In this document: positions 41,585 through 49,775 of the stretch, piece after piece | Layout: every line of letters begins with the position of its first letter | Numbering within the stretch: position 1 is the first letter of the stretch | NCBI GenBank assembly: GCA_905214615.1 | Contig: CAJMMX010000003.1 | Span: 1 to 56,287 of the forward strand | DNA length: 56,287 nt | Direction: 5' to 3' | From: an uncultured bacterium | Lineage (GTDB): Bacteria > Actinomycetota > Coriobacteriia > Coriobacteriales > Coriobacteriaceae | Translations under genes and position numbers: made by a program | Notes under the pieces: generated by a model | The model's database searches: none | Told to the model about the DNA's origin: nothing | The model's input: the letters and a program-made list of their open reading frames with translations, nothing else

Positions 41585-42292
41585 ATGGCTAAGCATGGTA
41601 AGAGCTATAACGCCGCTGCCGAGAAGATCGATCGCGCCACGCTCTACACCCCCCTTCAGGCTGCCAAGCTCATTAAGGAGCTCGACACCGCCAAGTTCGA
41701 CGAGACCGTCGAGGCCCACTTCCGTCTGGGCATCGATACTCGTAAGGCTGACCAGAACATCCGTGGTTCCATCTCCCTGCCCCACGGCACCGGCAAGACC
41801 GTTCGTGTTGCCGTCTTCGCCGAGGGCGAGAAGGCCCGCGAGGCTGAGGCTGCCGGCGCCGACATCATCGGTTCCGACGAGCTTGTCGCCCAGATTCAGA
41901 AGGGCGAGATCAACTTCGACGCCGCTATCGCTACGCCGAACATGATGGCCAAGGTTGGCCGCATCGGTAAGATCCTTGGTCCCCGTGGCCTCATGCCGAA
42001 CCCCAAGCTCGGCACCGTGACCATGGACGTCGCCAAGATGGTCTCCGAGCTCAAGGCTGGCCGCGTTGAGTACCGCGCCGACCGCTACGGCATCTGCCAC
42101 GTGCCCCTGGGCAAGAAGTCCTTCACCGAGCAGCAGCTCGTCGAGAACTACGCTGCCCTGTACACCGAGATTCTGCGCGTCAAGCCCTCTTCTGCTAAGG
42201 GCAAGTACGTCAAGTCCATCTCCGTGTCTTCCACCATGGGCCCTGGCGTCAAGGTCGATCCCGCTATCCAGCGCGACTTCCTGGCTGAGTAA
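41585..42292 (+). CDS. rplA: 50S ribosomal protein L1
   Basis: 235 residues with GKILGPRGLMPNPKLGTV, the L1 signature. AGGAGG lies 7-8 bases before ATG 41585 (MAKHGK). The rplK-rplA gap contains hairpins (ACGGGTGC/GCGCCCGT near 41482-41510) that could be an L1 autoregulation site. rplJ and rplL do not follow in this window. Confidence 0.96.
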   Translation: MAKHGKSYNAAAEKIDRATLYTPLQAAKLIKELDTAKFDETVEAHFRLGIDTRKADQNIRGSISLPHGTGKTVRVAVFAEGEKAREAEAAGADIIGSDELVAQIQKGEINFDAAIATPNMMAKVGRIGKILGPRGLMPNPKLGTVTMDVAKMVSELKAGRVEYRADRYGICHVPLGKKSFTEQQLVENYAALYTEILRVKPSSAKGKYVKSISVSSTMGPGVKVDPAIQRDFLAE

Positions 42293-42329
42293 CTAACAGT
42301 TACTGCCTGAGCAAAGCAAGCATTGCTAA

Positions 42330-42374
42330 AGAGACCCGGTTCTGCCTCGTGCAGGACCGGGTCTCTTGCTTTTG
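42330..42374 (+). terminator. Terminator after rplA
   Basis: A 15-base stem GAGACCCGGTTCTGC/GCAGGACCGGGTCTC with a CTCGT-type loop, then TTGCTTTT. Confidence 0.88.
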
Positions 42375-42382
42375 AGTCAACG

Positions 42383-42422
42383 AAACCACCACGAAGGGGA
42401 CAGGCACCCTTGTGGTGGTTTT
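42383..42422. repeat. Dispersed AACCACC/GGTGGTT hairpin, copy 1
   Basis: AAACCACCACGAAGG and CCTTGTGGTGGTTTT around a GGGGACAGGCACC centre. One of five related copies (others at 44080, 46086, 48840 and 51458). Confidence 0.75.
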
Positions 42423-42424
42423 AC

Positions 42425-42538
42425 TTGTGTTGTACTTTAGCGCGATGTAGTACTACCCGAGGCCGAAGGGAGCCCAACATGTTTAAGAACACGCAACAGC
42501 TCCTAGGCATAGCGCTACTAGATTGGATAGCGCGCTAG
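42425..42538 (+). promoter_or_regulatory. Candidate leucine-operon leader with short peptide
   Basis: TTGTGT (42425-42430) and TAGTAC (42448-42453) at 17 bases could be a promoter. A 19-codon ORF at 42479-42538 (MFKNTQQLLGIALLDWIAR, GGGAG 7 bases upstream) contains two LeuLeu pairs using CTC and CTA codons. It lies upstream of the leuA remnant and may be an attenuation peptide. Evidence is positional only. Confidence 0.35.
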
Positions 42539-42691
42539 GGTTGTAATCTCGCTATAACGATTTGTTGTACCCGGGTGCGCTATCGTCTGCCGCTTTCAGG
42601 CGTGATGAGCGACACGGGTATTTTTCTATCTCTAGGCCTTCTCTCTCTCCTGAAAGCCATCTGTCATAAAACGGTCAATCAGGAGGAACAT

Positions 42692-43265
42692 ATAAGCCGC
42701 AAAATCACAATCTTTGACGCCACCCTGTGCGACGGTGAGCAGTCGCCGGGCGCCAGCATGAATACCGAGGAAAAGCTCTTCATCGCCCGCCAGCTGGTGC
42801 GCATGAACGTGGACGTTATCGAGGCGGGCTTTCCCATCTCGAGTCCTGGTGACTTTCGCTCCGTACAGGAGATTGGCAAGATTGCGGGCGACCGATGCAC
42901 GGTATGCGGCCTGACGCGCGCTGTCGACAGGGATATCGAAGTGGCTGCAGAGGCGCTCAAAACGGCCCAGAGGCCCCGTATCCATACAGGGCTGGGTGTG
43001 AGCACCAGTCACCTGCGCGACAAGCTCCATATGACTGAGGAAAGGGCAATTGAGTGAGCGATCCATGCCGTCAAACATGCTCGCAAGTTCGTTGACGATG
43101 TTGAGTTTTATGCCGAGGATGCCGGCCGCTCCGATCAGGAGTTTCTGGTGCGCATTATCGAGGCGGCCGTAAAGGCCGGTGCCACGGTCGTGAACATCCC
43201 CGATACGATGGGCTACAACATGCCGTGGGACTTTGGCGCCCGCATCCGTGACCTGCGCGGGCGCT
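42692..43265 (+). pseudogene. leuA: 2-isopropylmalate synthase remnant (leuA')
   Basis: A decayed N-terminal part of LeuA, the first enzyme of leucine synthesis. AGGAGG is followed at 5 bases by ATA where ATG is expected, then SRKITIFDATLCDGEQSPGA, a good LeuA start. An in-frame TGA (43055-43057) interrupts between TEERAIE and AIHAVKHARKF, after which the frame resumes through NIPDTMGYNMPW and stops matching near 43260. The C-terminal half is absent. It is fused to the 3' part of leuB. Confidence 0.85.
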
Positions 43266-43274
43266 GCGGGTGCG

Positions 43275-43898
43275 GCCGGTCAGCGTGCGGTCGACGTGAT
43301 GGAGTATCGCGAGTACGAGATTGAGCGCATTGCGCGCCAGGCATTTGAGGCGGCGCGCAAACGTCGCGGCAAGGTGACGAGCGTTGATAAGCGCAACGTG
43401 CTGGAGACGAGCCGCATGTGGCGCGAGATCGTGCATCGCGTGCAAGACGAGGAGTACTCCGACGTGGAGCTTGAGGACCTGCTCGTCGACAACGCCGCCA
43501 TGCAGCTCATCAGTCGACCGGCAGACTTTGACGTCGTGGTGACGGAGAACATGTTCGGCGACATCCTGTCCGATGAGGCGGCTCAGATTACCGGATCGCT
43601 CGGTATGCTTGCCTCTGCCTCGCTGGATGATGGCGTATCGCTGTTTGGGCCGAGCGCTGGCAGCGCTCCTGACATCGCGGGGCTCGGCGTGGCCAATCCG
43701 CTGGCTCAAATCTTGTCGGTGGCGATGCTGCTGACCTACGCGCTCGACATGGGCGAGCAAGCCGCGTGGATCGAGAGCGCCGTGGCGCGCGTGCTCGACG
43801 AGGGCTGGCGCACCCGTGACATCGCCGATGTCAACACCCCGGCAGATAAGATCCTCGGCACCACGACGATGGGCGACAAGGTCGTCGCCGCGCTGTAG
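43275..43898 (+). pseudogene. leuB: 3-isopropylmalate dehydrogenase remnant ('leuB)
   Basis: C-terminal half of LeuB in a different frame from the leuA fragment: VMEYREYEIERIARQAFEAA, VTENMFGDILSDEAA, GLGVANPLAQILSVAM. The catalytic N-terminal half is missing. The junction with leuA' lies at about 43258-43285. leuC and leuD, which usually sit between, are deleted, so this locus cannot support leucine synthesis. Confidence 0.85.
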
Positions 43899-43923
43899 GC
43901 GATGCCGATTCAAGCTGTCAAAT

Positions 43924-44060
43924 ATCTCAATCTGTAACATCTAAGGGGCAAAATCGTTCCTACCTGTTACAGATTGAGATTTTCGGCTGAGCATCCGTGG
44001 TCTGTCTCGATCTGTAACAGCTAACCGATTATTTGGGCCCTACCTGTTACAGATTGAGAC
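43924..44060. repeat. Array of two 57-bp hairpin units at exact 80-bp period
   Basis: Units at 43924-43980 and 44004-44060: 16-base arms (ATCTCAATCTGTAACA or GTCTCGATCTGTAACA and complements), a 25-base centre, a 23-base spacer. Same dimensions as the array at 37212-37428. Confidence 0.88.
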
Positions 44061-44079
44061 AAACCGTTGGGACAGGTCG

Positions 44080-44132
44080 GACGAGTCAGCAAAACCACCA
44101 CAAAGGTGCCGGTCCCCTTCGTGGTGGTTTTT
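44080..44132. repeat. Dispersed AACCACC/GGTGGTT hairpin, copy 2
   Basis: AAAACCACCACAAAGG pairs with CCTTCGTGGTGGTTTT. The left flank (GGACAGGTCGGACGAGTCAGC broken here: GGACAGGTCGG then ACGAGTCAGC) is repeated at 46086, so the mobile unit is longer than the hairpin. On the minus strand at about 44133-44190 a short stretch reads EQRERKAARMVGWEHLVALK, a possible gene remnant. The rest of 43899-44249 has no gene. Confidence 0.75.
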
Positions 44133-44249
44133 AGCGCAACGAGGTGTTCCCAGCCGACCATACGGGCGGCCTTGCGCTCACGCTGCTCGATGACAGCGCA
44201 TCTTTAGACGCGAAGTGCGGAACCGGGTGCATATACGAGCCGCGTAGCG

Positions 44250-45380
44250 TTACGAATTCATGGGAATGACCGTATCGCCAATTTGTACGCTTGCAATCTT
44301 GTCTGTGTCACAAACTTGCGAGAACGGCCAGGTCTTGTGGACATCAGTGGTGCCGTTATCCAGTTTATTTGCGAAATAGCCGCTGTGGCTGGTTGCGTCC
44401 TCAACATGACCGTCTTTGAACGTCACGATGAGGGGTATGTTGCCAACGGCATCCATAGACTCCTCCATGTTTTGAGACATCTTGCCGCTGTTGTTGTCGT
44501 GTTCGATGGAACGATCTATGTTGTAGCGGACTGAAACGCCAACGCAGGATACGGTGGCCTCTTGAATCGTCGCCTTGGTGCCGTTAAAGTTGACCGATTT
44601 GGGCGCGGGAATCGTAACGGATGTATCTTCGTAATTCAGCTGGAACTTAAGATCCCATGGGCCCGTAAGTATTTTCTTATACTCGGGAAGCTCTTTGCCA
44701 GCACGTGGCACAACGAGAGAGTTGATATGCGTGCGGACGGTCCTGCCCATAAGGCCGGGTGATTCAACGCTGAACTGTGCAAAGTATTGAATGCTGGAGT
44801 CATTGGGGTTCTTGTCAATGAGCCATGATTGGCCTTGGCCGCCATGCTCGCCATCAACGTATACGTTTCCATCGACACTTCCGGCGATAGTTCCGTTCTC
44901 GCCCGGCTCGGAAAGCTTTTTCAGGGCAGCGGGATCGTCGAACGTAAGCGTATAGGCGATGGTAACCATATCCTTGTCGCCCATGATGGCGTCGGCGGTC
45001 ACGGTGACTCCGTTGTTGGAGCAGCTAGCACCGACGGGCCGGCCAATACGGTCGATGATCTCGGTTTGAGAAGCAGGTCCGTCAAAGATGTCGGAAAGCA
45101 TGTCAGAAGGAAGCGGCAGGACGCCTGTTGCCATAGCCGTGCCAGCGCCTCCAATGACGATAGCGAGGACTGCCGTTACAGCGGCAATGCGAGCGACTGT
45201 TCTTACGGGATGGCGGGCGATGCGCGGCTTGCGTCGCGTGCCATTAAAGTTGCTTTGAGCGGTCGCCGCATCGCTCGAGGCGACGGACTGAGCAATCGAG
45301 TTTGCCATGTGCTGCTTCGCATTATCGGTAAACGAAATGTGCTCCAGGGCGTGGCGATAGTCATTCGAATTCGTAGTCAT
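44250..45380 (-). CDS. DUF4179-type anti-sigma factor
   Basis: 376 residues. A cytoplasmic N-terminus (about 1-60) leads into one membrane helix (about 63-87, VARIAAVTAVLAIVIGG) and a large extracytoplasmic domain of beta-rich composition matching DUF4179. It overlaps the sigma gene by 20 bases, the usual sigma/anti-sigma coupling, and probably holds the sigma factor inactive until an envelope signal arrives. Confidence 0.8.
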   Translation of the reverse strand: MTTNSNDYRHALEHISFTDNAKQHMANSIAQSVASSDAATAQSNFNGTRRKPRIARHPVRTVARIAAVTAVLAIVIGGAGTAMATGVLPLPSDMLSDIFDGPASQTEIIDRIGRPVGASCSNNGVTVTADAIMGDKDMVTIAYTLTFDDPAALKKLSEPGENGTIAGSVDGNVYVDGEHGGQGQSWLIDKNPNDSSIQYFAQFSVESPGLMGRTVRTHINSLVVPRAGKELPEYKKILTGPWDLKFQLNYEDTSVTIPAPKSVNFNGTKATIQEATVSCVGVSVRYNIDRSIEHDNNSGKMSQNMEESMDAVGNIPLIVTFKDGHVEDATSHSGYFANKLDNGTTDVHKTWPFSQVCDTDKIASVQIGDTVIPMNS

Positions 45381-45921
45381 TGTGGTCTCCTTTCAAGGAA
45401 AGCCGAAGTGACGCACGTCCGCGGCTAAGGTGCTGGGCGGTTGCAGCTGGCGTCGCGTGAACGGCGTCTGCGATTTCCCTGATGCTCATGCCTGCGTAGT
45501 AGTGCAAAAAGATGGCGATGCGCTGTGCTTGAGGCAGGGCCGTGACAGCGGAAAGAATGGCGCAGTCGCGTTGCGCGAATTCTTGCTCGGTATGTGTTAC
45601 GGGTGCGCAGAAATCGGGGAGCGAATCGAGGTCGACAACCGGGTGATTCGCGTGCGTACGGCCGATATCGCGACATGCGTTCAGTGCGACTCGGATCACC
45701 CAAGCACGTTCGTGTTCGAGCGAGTCGAACGGTTGAGTGCGTTGGAGAATCTTGATCAGCGTGTCCTGGCAGATGTCTTGAGCGTCGTCAGCGGATCCAA
45801 GGGCCGAATAGCACAATCGAAGGATGAGGTCGGAATACGTGTCGACCAAGCGCTTTGCTTCCCGCTCGATCTGATCGGCATCGCATCGGAGCGTGCTATT
45901 GCGGTTACGGCGTGCAGGCAT
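45361..45921 (-). CDS. ECF-family RNA polymerase sigma factor
   Basis: 186 residues. Region 2 is LILRLCYSALGSADDAQDICQDTLIKIL; region 4 is ALPQAQRIAIFLHYYAGMSIREIADAV followed by the recognition helix ATPAATAQHLSRGR. GGAGGTGA lies 5 bases before ATG 45921. The extension to 46014 has no ribosome binding site. Likely controls its own operon plus envelope or stress genes. Confidence 0.87.
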   Translation of the reverse strand: MPARRNRNSTLRCDADQIEREAKRLVDTYSDLILRLCYSALGSADDAQDICQDTLIKILQRTQPFDSLEHERAWVIRVALNACRDIGRTHANHPVVDLDSLPDFCAPVTHTEQEFAQRDCAILSAVTALPQAQRIAIFLHYYAGMSIREIADAVHATPAATAQHLSRGRASLRLSLKGDHNDYEFE

Positions 45922-46013
45922 AGTGTCACCTCCAATTGGTCGTGGTGGATATAGGGAAGGCGTCTCGCGAGGTCCCTCTACATACAACACGGTCGAGACT
46001 GCATAAGTTGACA

Positions 46014-46040
46014 AAAAAAGACGGCACGTGAGCGCCGTCC
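46014..46040 (-). terminator. Terminator of the metallophosphoesterase operon
   Basis: On the minus strand GACGGC and GCCGTC flank an 8-base loop and are followed by seven Ts. Confidence 0.75.
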
Positions 46041-46085
46041 TTACAAAACAATGAGTGTTCTCGTTAATTACACAAGCACCGTGAT

Positions 46086-46147
46086 GGACAGGTCGGACGA
46101 GTCAGCAAAACCACCATAAAGGTGCCTATCCCCTTCGTGGTGGTTGT
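46086..46147. repeat. Dispersed AACCACC/GGTGGTT hairpin, copy 3
   Basis: Shares the left flank GGACAGGTCGG...GAGTCAGC and the hairpin arms with copy 2. Seven bases after the stop of the metallophosphoesterase on the minus strand. Confidence 0.75.
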
Positions 46148-46153
46148 TGGCAG

Positions 46154-46864
46154 TTACCAGGGGGTTCTGGCGGTTGAAGACTCGATTGCTTCGTGGCGTT
46201 TGAGCTCGCGGCGCATGGTTTGCGAGTTGAGCCAAGCGGCCTTCCAACCGCGCGTGGGGTAGCGCGCCTCGTCAATTTCGATCTTGGTATAGCCGCAGGC
46301 GTTGACAATCTTCGTTCCGCATGGGTGTTGGCGCTCGCGTTGAAAGTTGGGGCCGTAGCTTTGGTGCACATGCCCGTGAATCATATAGTCGGGACCCCAA
46401 GACTCAAGAGCCGCATTAAAGCACTCGAATCCTCGATGCGGCAGGTCGTCCAGGTCGCCCATGCCTGCGACGGGTGCATGGGTAAGTAGAATATCGCATC
46501 CGTCTACCAGTGCGATTTTTCGCGATAGCTTGCGCATGCGTTTTGCCATCTCGCGCTCGGTATACATGTTCGCGCCGTCGCGGTAGCGCATGGAACCGCC
46601 CAGACCCGCAATGCGAATACCTCGGTACACATATACGCTGTCCTCAACACAAATGCACCCGCCCGGTGCATGGCGCGCGTAGCGGTCGTCGTGGTTGCCA
46701 CGAACGTACACAAGCGGTTTGTTGATGACAGTGACCAAAAACTCAAGATAGTCCGGATCCAGGTCGCCTGCGGATAGAATCAGGTCAACGTCCTCAAAGC
46801 GCTCCTTGCGAAAGCACTCCCACAGGCATCGCTCTTCGGTATCGGCTATGGCAAGGATTTTCAT
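46154..46864 (-). CDS. Calcineurin-like metallophosphoesterase
   Basis: 236 residues with the metal motifs SAGDLD, VRGNHDD, LLTHAPV and IHGHVHQ. The first motif, normally D-x-H, reads ADTEER, so the first histidine ligand appears to be replaced. Starts inside the stop of the upstream BMP-domain gene (46861-46864, ATGA), so the two are made together. The substrate could be a phosphoester or nucleotide; the coupling suggests it serves the BMP-domain protein's ligand. Confidence 0.85.
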   Translation of the reverse strand: MKILAIADTEERCLWECFRKERFEDVDLILSAGDLDPDYLEFLVTVINKPLVYVRGNHDDRYARHAPGGCICVEDSVYVYRGIRIAGLGGSMRYRDGANMYTEREMAKRMRKLSRKIALVDGCDILLTHAPVAGMGDLDDLPHRGFECFNAALESWGPDYMIHGHVHQSYGPNFQRERQHPCGTKIVNACGYTKIEIDEARYPTRGWKAAWLNSQTMRRELKRHEAIESSTARTPW

Positions 46865-48783
46865 AGGGCGCGGACCTTCGGCTCATCGTCGAGTTGCGGA
46901 ATGGTGCCCACCACGTTGTCGGCCAGCCAGTCCATCTCGACGATTTGCGTGCTCGGCAGTGGGGGAAAGCCCTCGATCTGCACCACGCCGTCTTGGCTAT
47001 GGAGCTCGCCGCCAAATGGATTGATGGAGCCCTCGACGATGCCATTGCGCAGTAGCTGCACAAGTTTACGCGTCTGATAGGGTAGGCCCGGAGCGTAGCG
47101 AATATCGATGACGCCGGAGCTCATACCGTACCAGTAGTTGACGGCGCGCACCTGCTGGTCATCGGCGGTCTCGTCCCATGTGCCGTGCAGTAGGCTGCGT
47201 ACGATGAGTTCGTAGTAACGGCCCCAGTTCCATACCGGCATAGCAATACCGGTAACTTCCTTGCCGTTTACCAGACGGTGAAGCCCGTAGGCGGTGGGGT
47301 CCTCGAGAGACTTGGACATATCGGCGCCGGTCATGACGCTCACGCCCTCGCGACACATGGCTTCGGCAAGACCGCCGGCGGGAACATCTCCCCAAGTGAG
47401 GATAATCTGCGCACGAGGGTCGAGCAGCGAGGCACCGATAGCGAAGGCGTTGATTTCGCTCAGCGCGCCCGAGGCGAAGACCGACGCATGGTAGCCAATA
47501 CGGTGGTTGTCGGCCATGCTGGCGGCAAGGGCGCCCAGTAGGAACTTGGCCTCGTACATCTTTCCAAAGTACGAGCGGACGCTTTGGTGGGGAAGGCCGA
47601 TTGAGCAGTTAAGGAACCGCACCTGGGGATACTCGACTGACGCCCTGAGCGTGTATTCCATGAGCCGGTGTGAGGTCGAGAAGATGACGTTCGCCCCGTG
47701 CTTTACGGCTGTCTCGACGGCGGCGTAGAACACGTCCGAATCGTGGCAGTCCTCGAACGCCTCGGTGCGCACGATGCCGCCAAAGTGCTCATCAAGATAC
47801 CGGCGGCCCTGGTCGTGTAGGCTGTCCCAGCTCGACGTGGCACAGGGAAACTCGTGGATAAAGGCGATTCGCATGGGATTGGCAGTGGAGTAGACGGTCT
47901 TGCTCATAAAGAAGTTGAGCACGCCCGAGGTAGCTTTTGTCGGTGCGCCCTCTTTCTCGTTGGGCTGCGGCGCTTCGACAAGATCGACTTTGTCCTCGTC
48001 GCTTTTGCCGGCAATGACAAGCTCGCGCCAAATCTTGCACAGACGGTTGACGACGATATCCGTCGGCGTATCCAGCAGACGGTCCTGGTTGTAGACGTTG
48101 AGGTAGACGAGCATGGCATCGGCAGGCGTAATGTCCAAGTGGTCGCCGCCCGCGCGAAGATAGGCGCGCTTAAAGAGCAGGAAGGTGTGACGTAGGTAGT
48201 CGACCTTCTTTTGAGGCCATTTTTCGACAAGATCTTGGCCGAGCATTTTGGCAAGCATCTCGTAGCTGCCCTCGCGCGAAAACTCAATCTCGTACAGGGG
48301 GCATACGTACCAAAAGGCGCAAAACTCACCGTACAGGCGGCTCTCGACGGAATCCCACTTACCGGGGTACAGACGCGTCACCTTGGCCGAAACCGTCGGA
48401 GCGTCAAGGAATTTGAGGACGCTGACACGCTTGTTGCCCTCTTGGACGTAAAAGCGGTGCATGAACTCGGTGACGATGATGGGGTCGCGGTAGCCCTCGG
48501 AGATTTGGATATCGTAGAGGTTGGACCATTTGCGGGCGAATTCGGTATTCCAGGGGAGCAGCGGCATAAAGTTACACGAAAAGGCGGACTGGCGACCTTT
48601 GGTAACCGTGCCGACGACCATTTCGAGCGAAATGTCCCGCAGGCCGATGTTCTCGCGCTGCCCGCAGGGAAGCTGGGCGACCAAGCTGTCGAGGTCCGTA
48701 AGATATGGATGCTCGCTTTGGCTGATGGCGCGACGGCGTCCCTGTTCGCCGCGCTTGCGCGCTTGACGATAGGCCTCTTCCAT
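46861..48783 (-). CDS. Leaderless BMP/PnrA-domain protein with ParB-like N-terminal region
   Basis: 640 residues with no signal peptide or lipobox. The N-terminal 100-170 residues (VVGTVTKGRQSAFSCNFMPLL, YRDPIIVTEFMHRFYVQEGNKRVSVLKFL) look like a ParB/sulfiredoxin-type fold. The C-terminal half (from about 300, MRIAFIHEFPCATSSWDSLHDQGRRYLDEHF on) matches the basic membrane protein/PnrA family of nucleoside-binding proteins, normally exported lipoproteins. A cytoplasmic version suggests a ligand sensor rather than a transporter part. GGGAG lies 8 bases before ATG 48783. Confidence 0.75.
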   Translation of the reverse strand: MEEAYRQARKRGEQGRRRAISQSEHPYLTDLDSLVAQLPCGQRENIGLRDISLEMVVGTVTKGRQSAFSCNFMPLLPWNTEFARKWSNLYDIQISEGYRDPIIVTEFMHRFYVQEGNKRVSVLKFLDAPTVSAKVTRLYPGKWDSVESRLYGEFCAFWYVCPLYEIEFSREGSYEMLAKMLGQDLVEKWPQKKVDYLRHTFLLFKRAYLRAGGDHLDITPADAMLVYLNVYNQDRLLDTPTDIVVNRLCKIWRELVIAGKSDEDKVDLVEAPQPNEKEGAPTKATSGVLNFFMSKTVYSTANPMRIAFIHEFPCATSSWDSLHDQGRRYLDEHFGGIVRTEAFEDCHDSDVFYAAVETAVKHGANVIFSTSHRLMEYTLRASVEYPQVRFLNCSIGLPHQSVRSYFGKMYEAKFLLGALAASMADNHRIGYHASVFASGALSEINAFAIGASLLDPRAQIILTWGDVPAGGLAEAMCREGVSVMTGADMSKSLEDPTAYGLHRLVNGKEVTGIAMPVWNWGRYYELIVRSLLHGTWDETADDQQVRAVNYWYGMSSGVIDIRYAPGLPYQTRKLVQLLRNGIVEGSINPFGGELHSQDGVVQIEGFPPLPSTQIVEMDWLADNVVGTIPQLDDEPKVRAL

Positions 48784-48839
48784 GGTGTCTACTCCCTTAG
48801 TCGTTTAAACAACGATATGAACCATGGTACCACGATGCG

Positions 48840-48880
48840 AAACCACCACAAAGGTGCCTGTCCCCTTTGCGGTGGTTTTA
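48840..48880 (-). repeat. Dispersed AACCACC/GGTGGTT hairpin, copy 4, at the mscS stop
   Basis: On the minus strand the mscS stop TAA runs directly into AACCACCGC...GGTGGTTTC. GGGGACAGGCACC forms the centre. Works as terminator of the MscS gene. Confidence 0.75.
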
Positions 48881-49645
48881 GGCGATGATGGGGGCGATGG
48901 CGCGGATGCAGGCGTCGGCTGCCGTAAAGGTGGTGCTGTCGTCACTGACGATAAAGATGATCTTACCCTTAATGCCAAAGTCGCCGATCTCGCTAAAGAG
49001 CACGTAGGGTTCCTTGTCAAAGCCCGAGATGGGTGAAACGGCGACCTTGGTGGCACAGGCGAGCTCGTCTGCCAGCGCATCGAGCGAGTCCCACTTTGAC
49101 GTGTCCTTCACCGCGACGGGAACGACAACGCGTCCAAAGGGCATGAGGTGCACGAGTGTGTTCTTGGAGATGTTGGAGTTGGGGACGATGATGGTCTGTC
49201 CGCAGGCGTCCTCGATGGTCGTGTGGCGCCAAGTGATGTCCTGGACCACGCCCGACACGCCGCCGACCTCGATATTGTCGCCGGGCTTGATGATGCCCAT
49301 AAAGGTCACTTGCATGCCGCCGATAAGGTTTGATAGCGTGTCCTGAAAGCCGAGCGAGATGGCGATGCCGCCGACGCCAAGAGCGGCGACGAGCGCGTTT
49401 GCGTTAATGCCAAAGCAGTTGTCGAGGATAAAGCTGCCGCCGATCATCCAAATGACGGCACGCGCGATGTTGATGAAGATGCTCGATGCGGGAAGCGGGT
49501 TGTCGTCACGGTTGAGTAGGTGGTGCAGGGTCTTGGATGCCACCTTGGCGGCGACGGCGGTGCCAAGGGCCAGGACGGCGGCCCAAATGATGTTGTGGAC
49601 CCACCGTTGCGAAAAGAAATGAAGAATCGGCTCAAACAATTCCAT
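48878..49645 (-). CDS. MscS-type mechanosensitive channel
   Basis: 255 residues. Three membrane helices precede the pore-lining TM3 with ANALVAALGVGGIAISLGFQDTLSNLIGG and the MscS beta domain (IEVGGVSGVVQDITWRHTTIED, VPNSNI). Shorter than E. coli MscS (286), with a reduced C-terminal cage. ATG 49645 has GGAGG 10 bases upstream. Confidence 0.88.
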   Translation of the reverse strand: MELFEPILHFFSQRWVHNIIWAAVLALGTAVAAKVASKTLHHLLNRDDNPLPASSIFINIARAVIWMIGGSFILDNCFGINANALVAALGVGGIAISLGFQDTLSNLIGGMQVTFMGIIKPGDNIEVGGVSGVVQDITWRHTTIEDACGQTIIVPNSNISKNTLVHLMPFGRVVVPVAVKDTSKWDSLDALADELACATKVAVSPISGFDKEPYVLFSEIGDFGIKGKIIFIVSDDSTTFTAADACIRAIAPIIA

Positions 49646-49689
49646 GTAGGGGGAACCTCCTAAAGATACGTCCATCCATGATACCCACC

Positions 49690-49720
49690 AAAAGGCCCGT
49701 CCGATCATGTTCGGACGGGC
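49690..49720 (-). terminator. Terminator upstream of mscS on the minus strand
   Basis: GCCCGTCCGA and TCGGACGGGC around a 6-base loop, followed on the minus strand by CTTTT. Ends whatever transcript carries the LPXTG remnant. Confidence 0.75.
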
Positions 49721-49775
49721 TTCTGCGCTCGGTATAAGGTTTGAATAGTACGGGATGTAGGCCACGTGGCGTAAT

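Noticed and set aside
42575..42691. Native N-terminal extension of leuA
   Set aside because: The frame is open upstream, but AGGAGG plus the SRKITIFD start at 42692 match the family start; the upstream part is better read as leader sequence.
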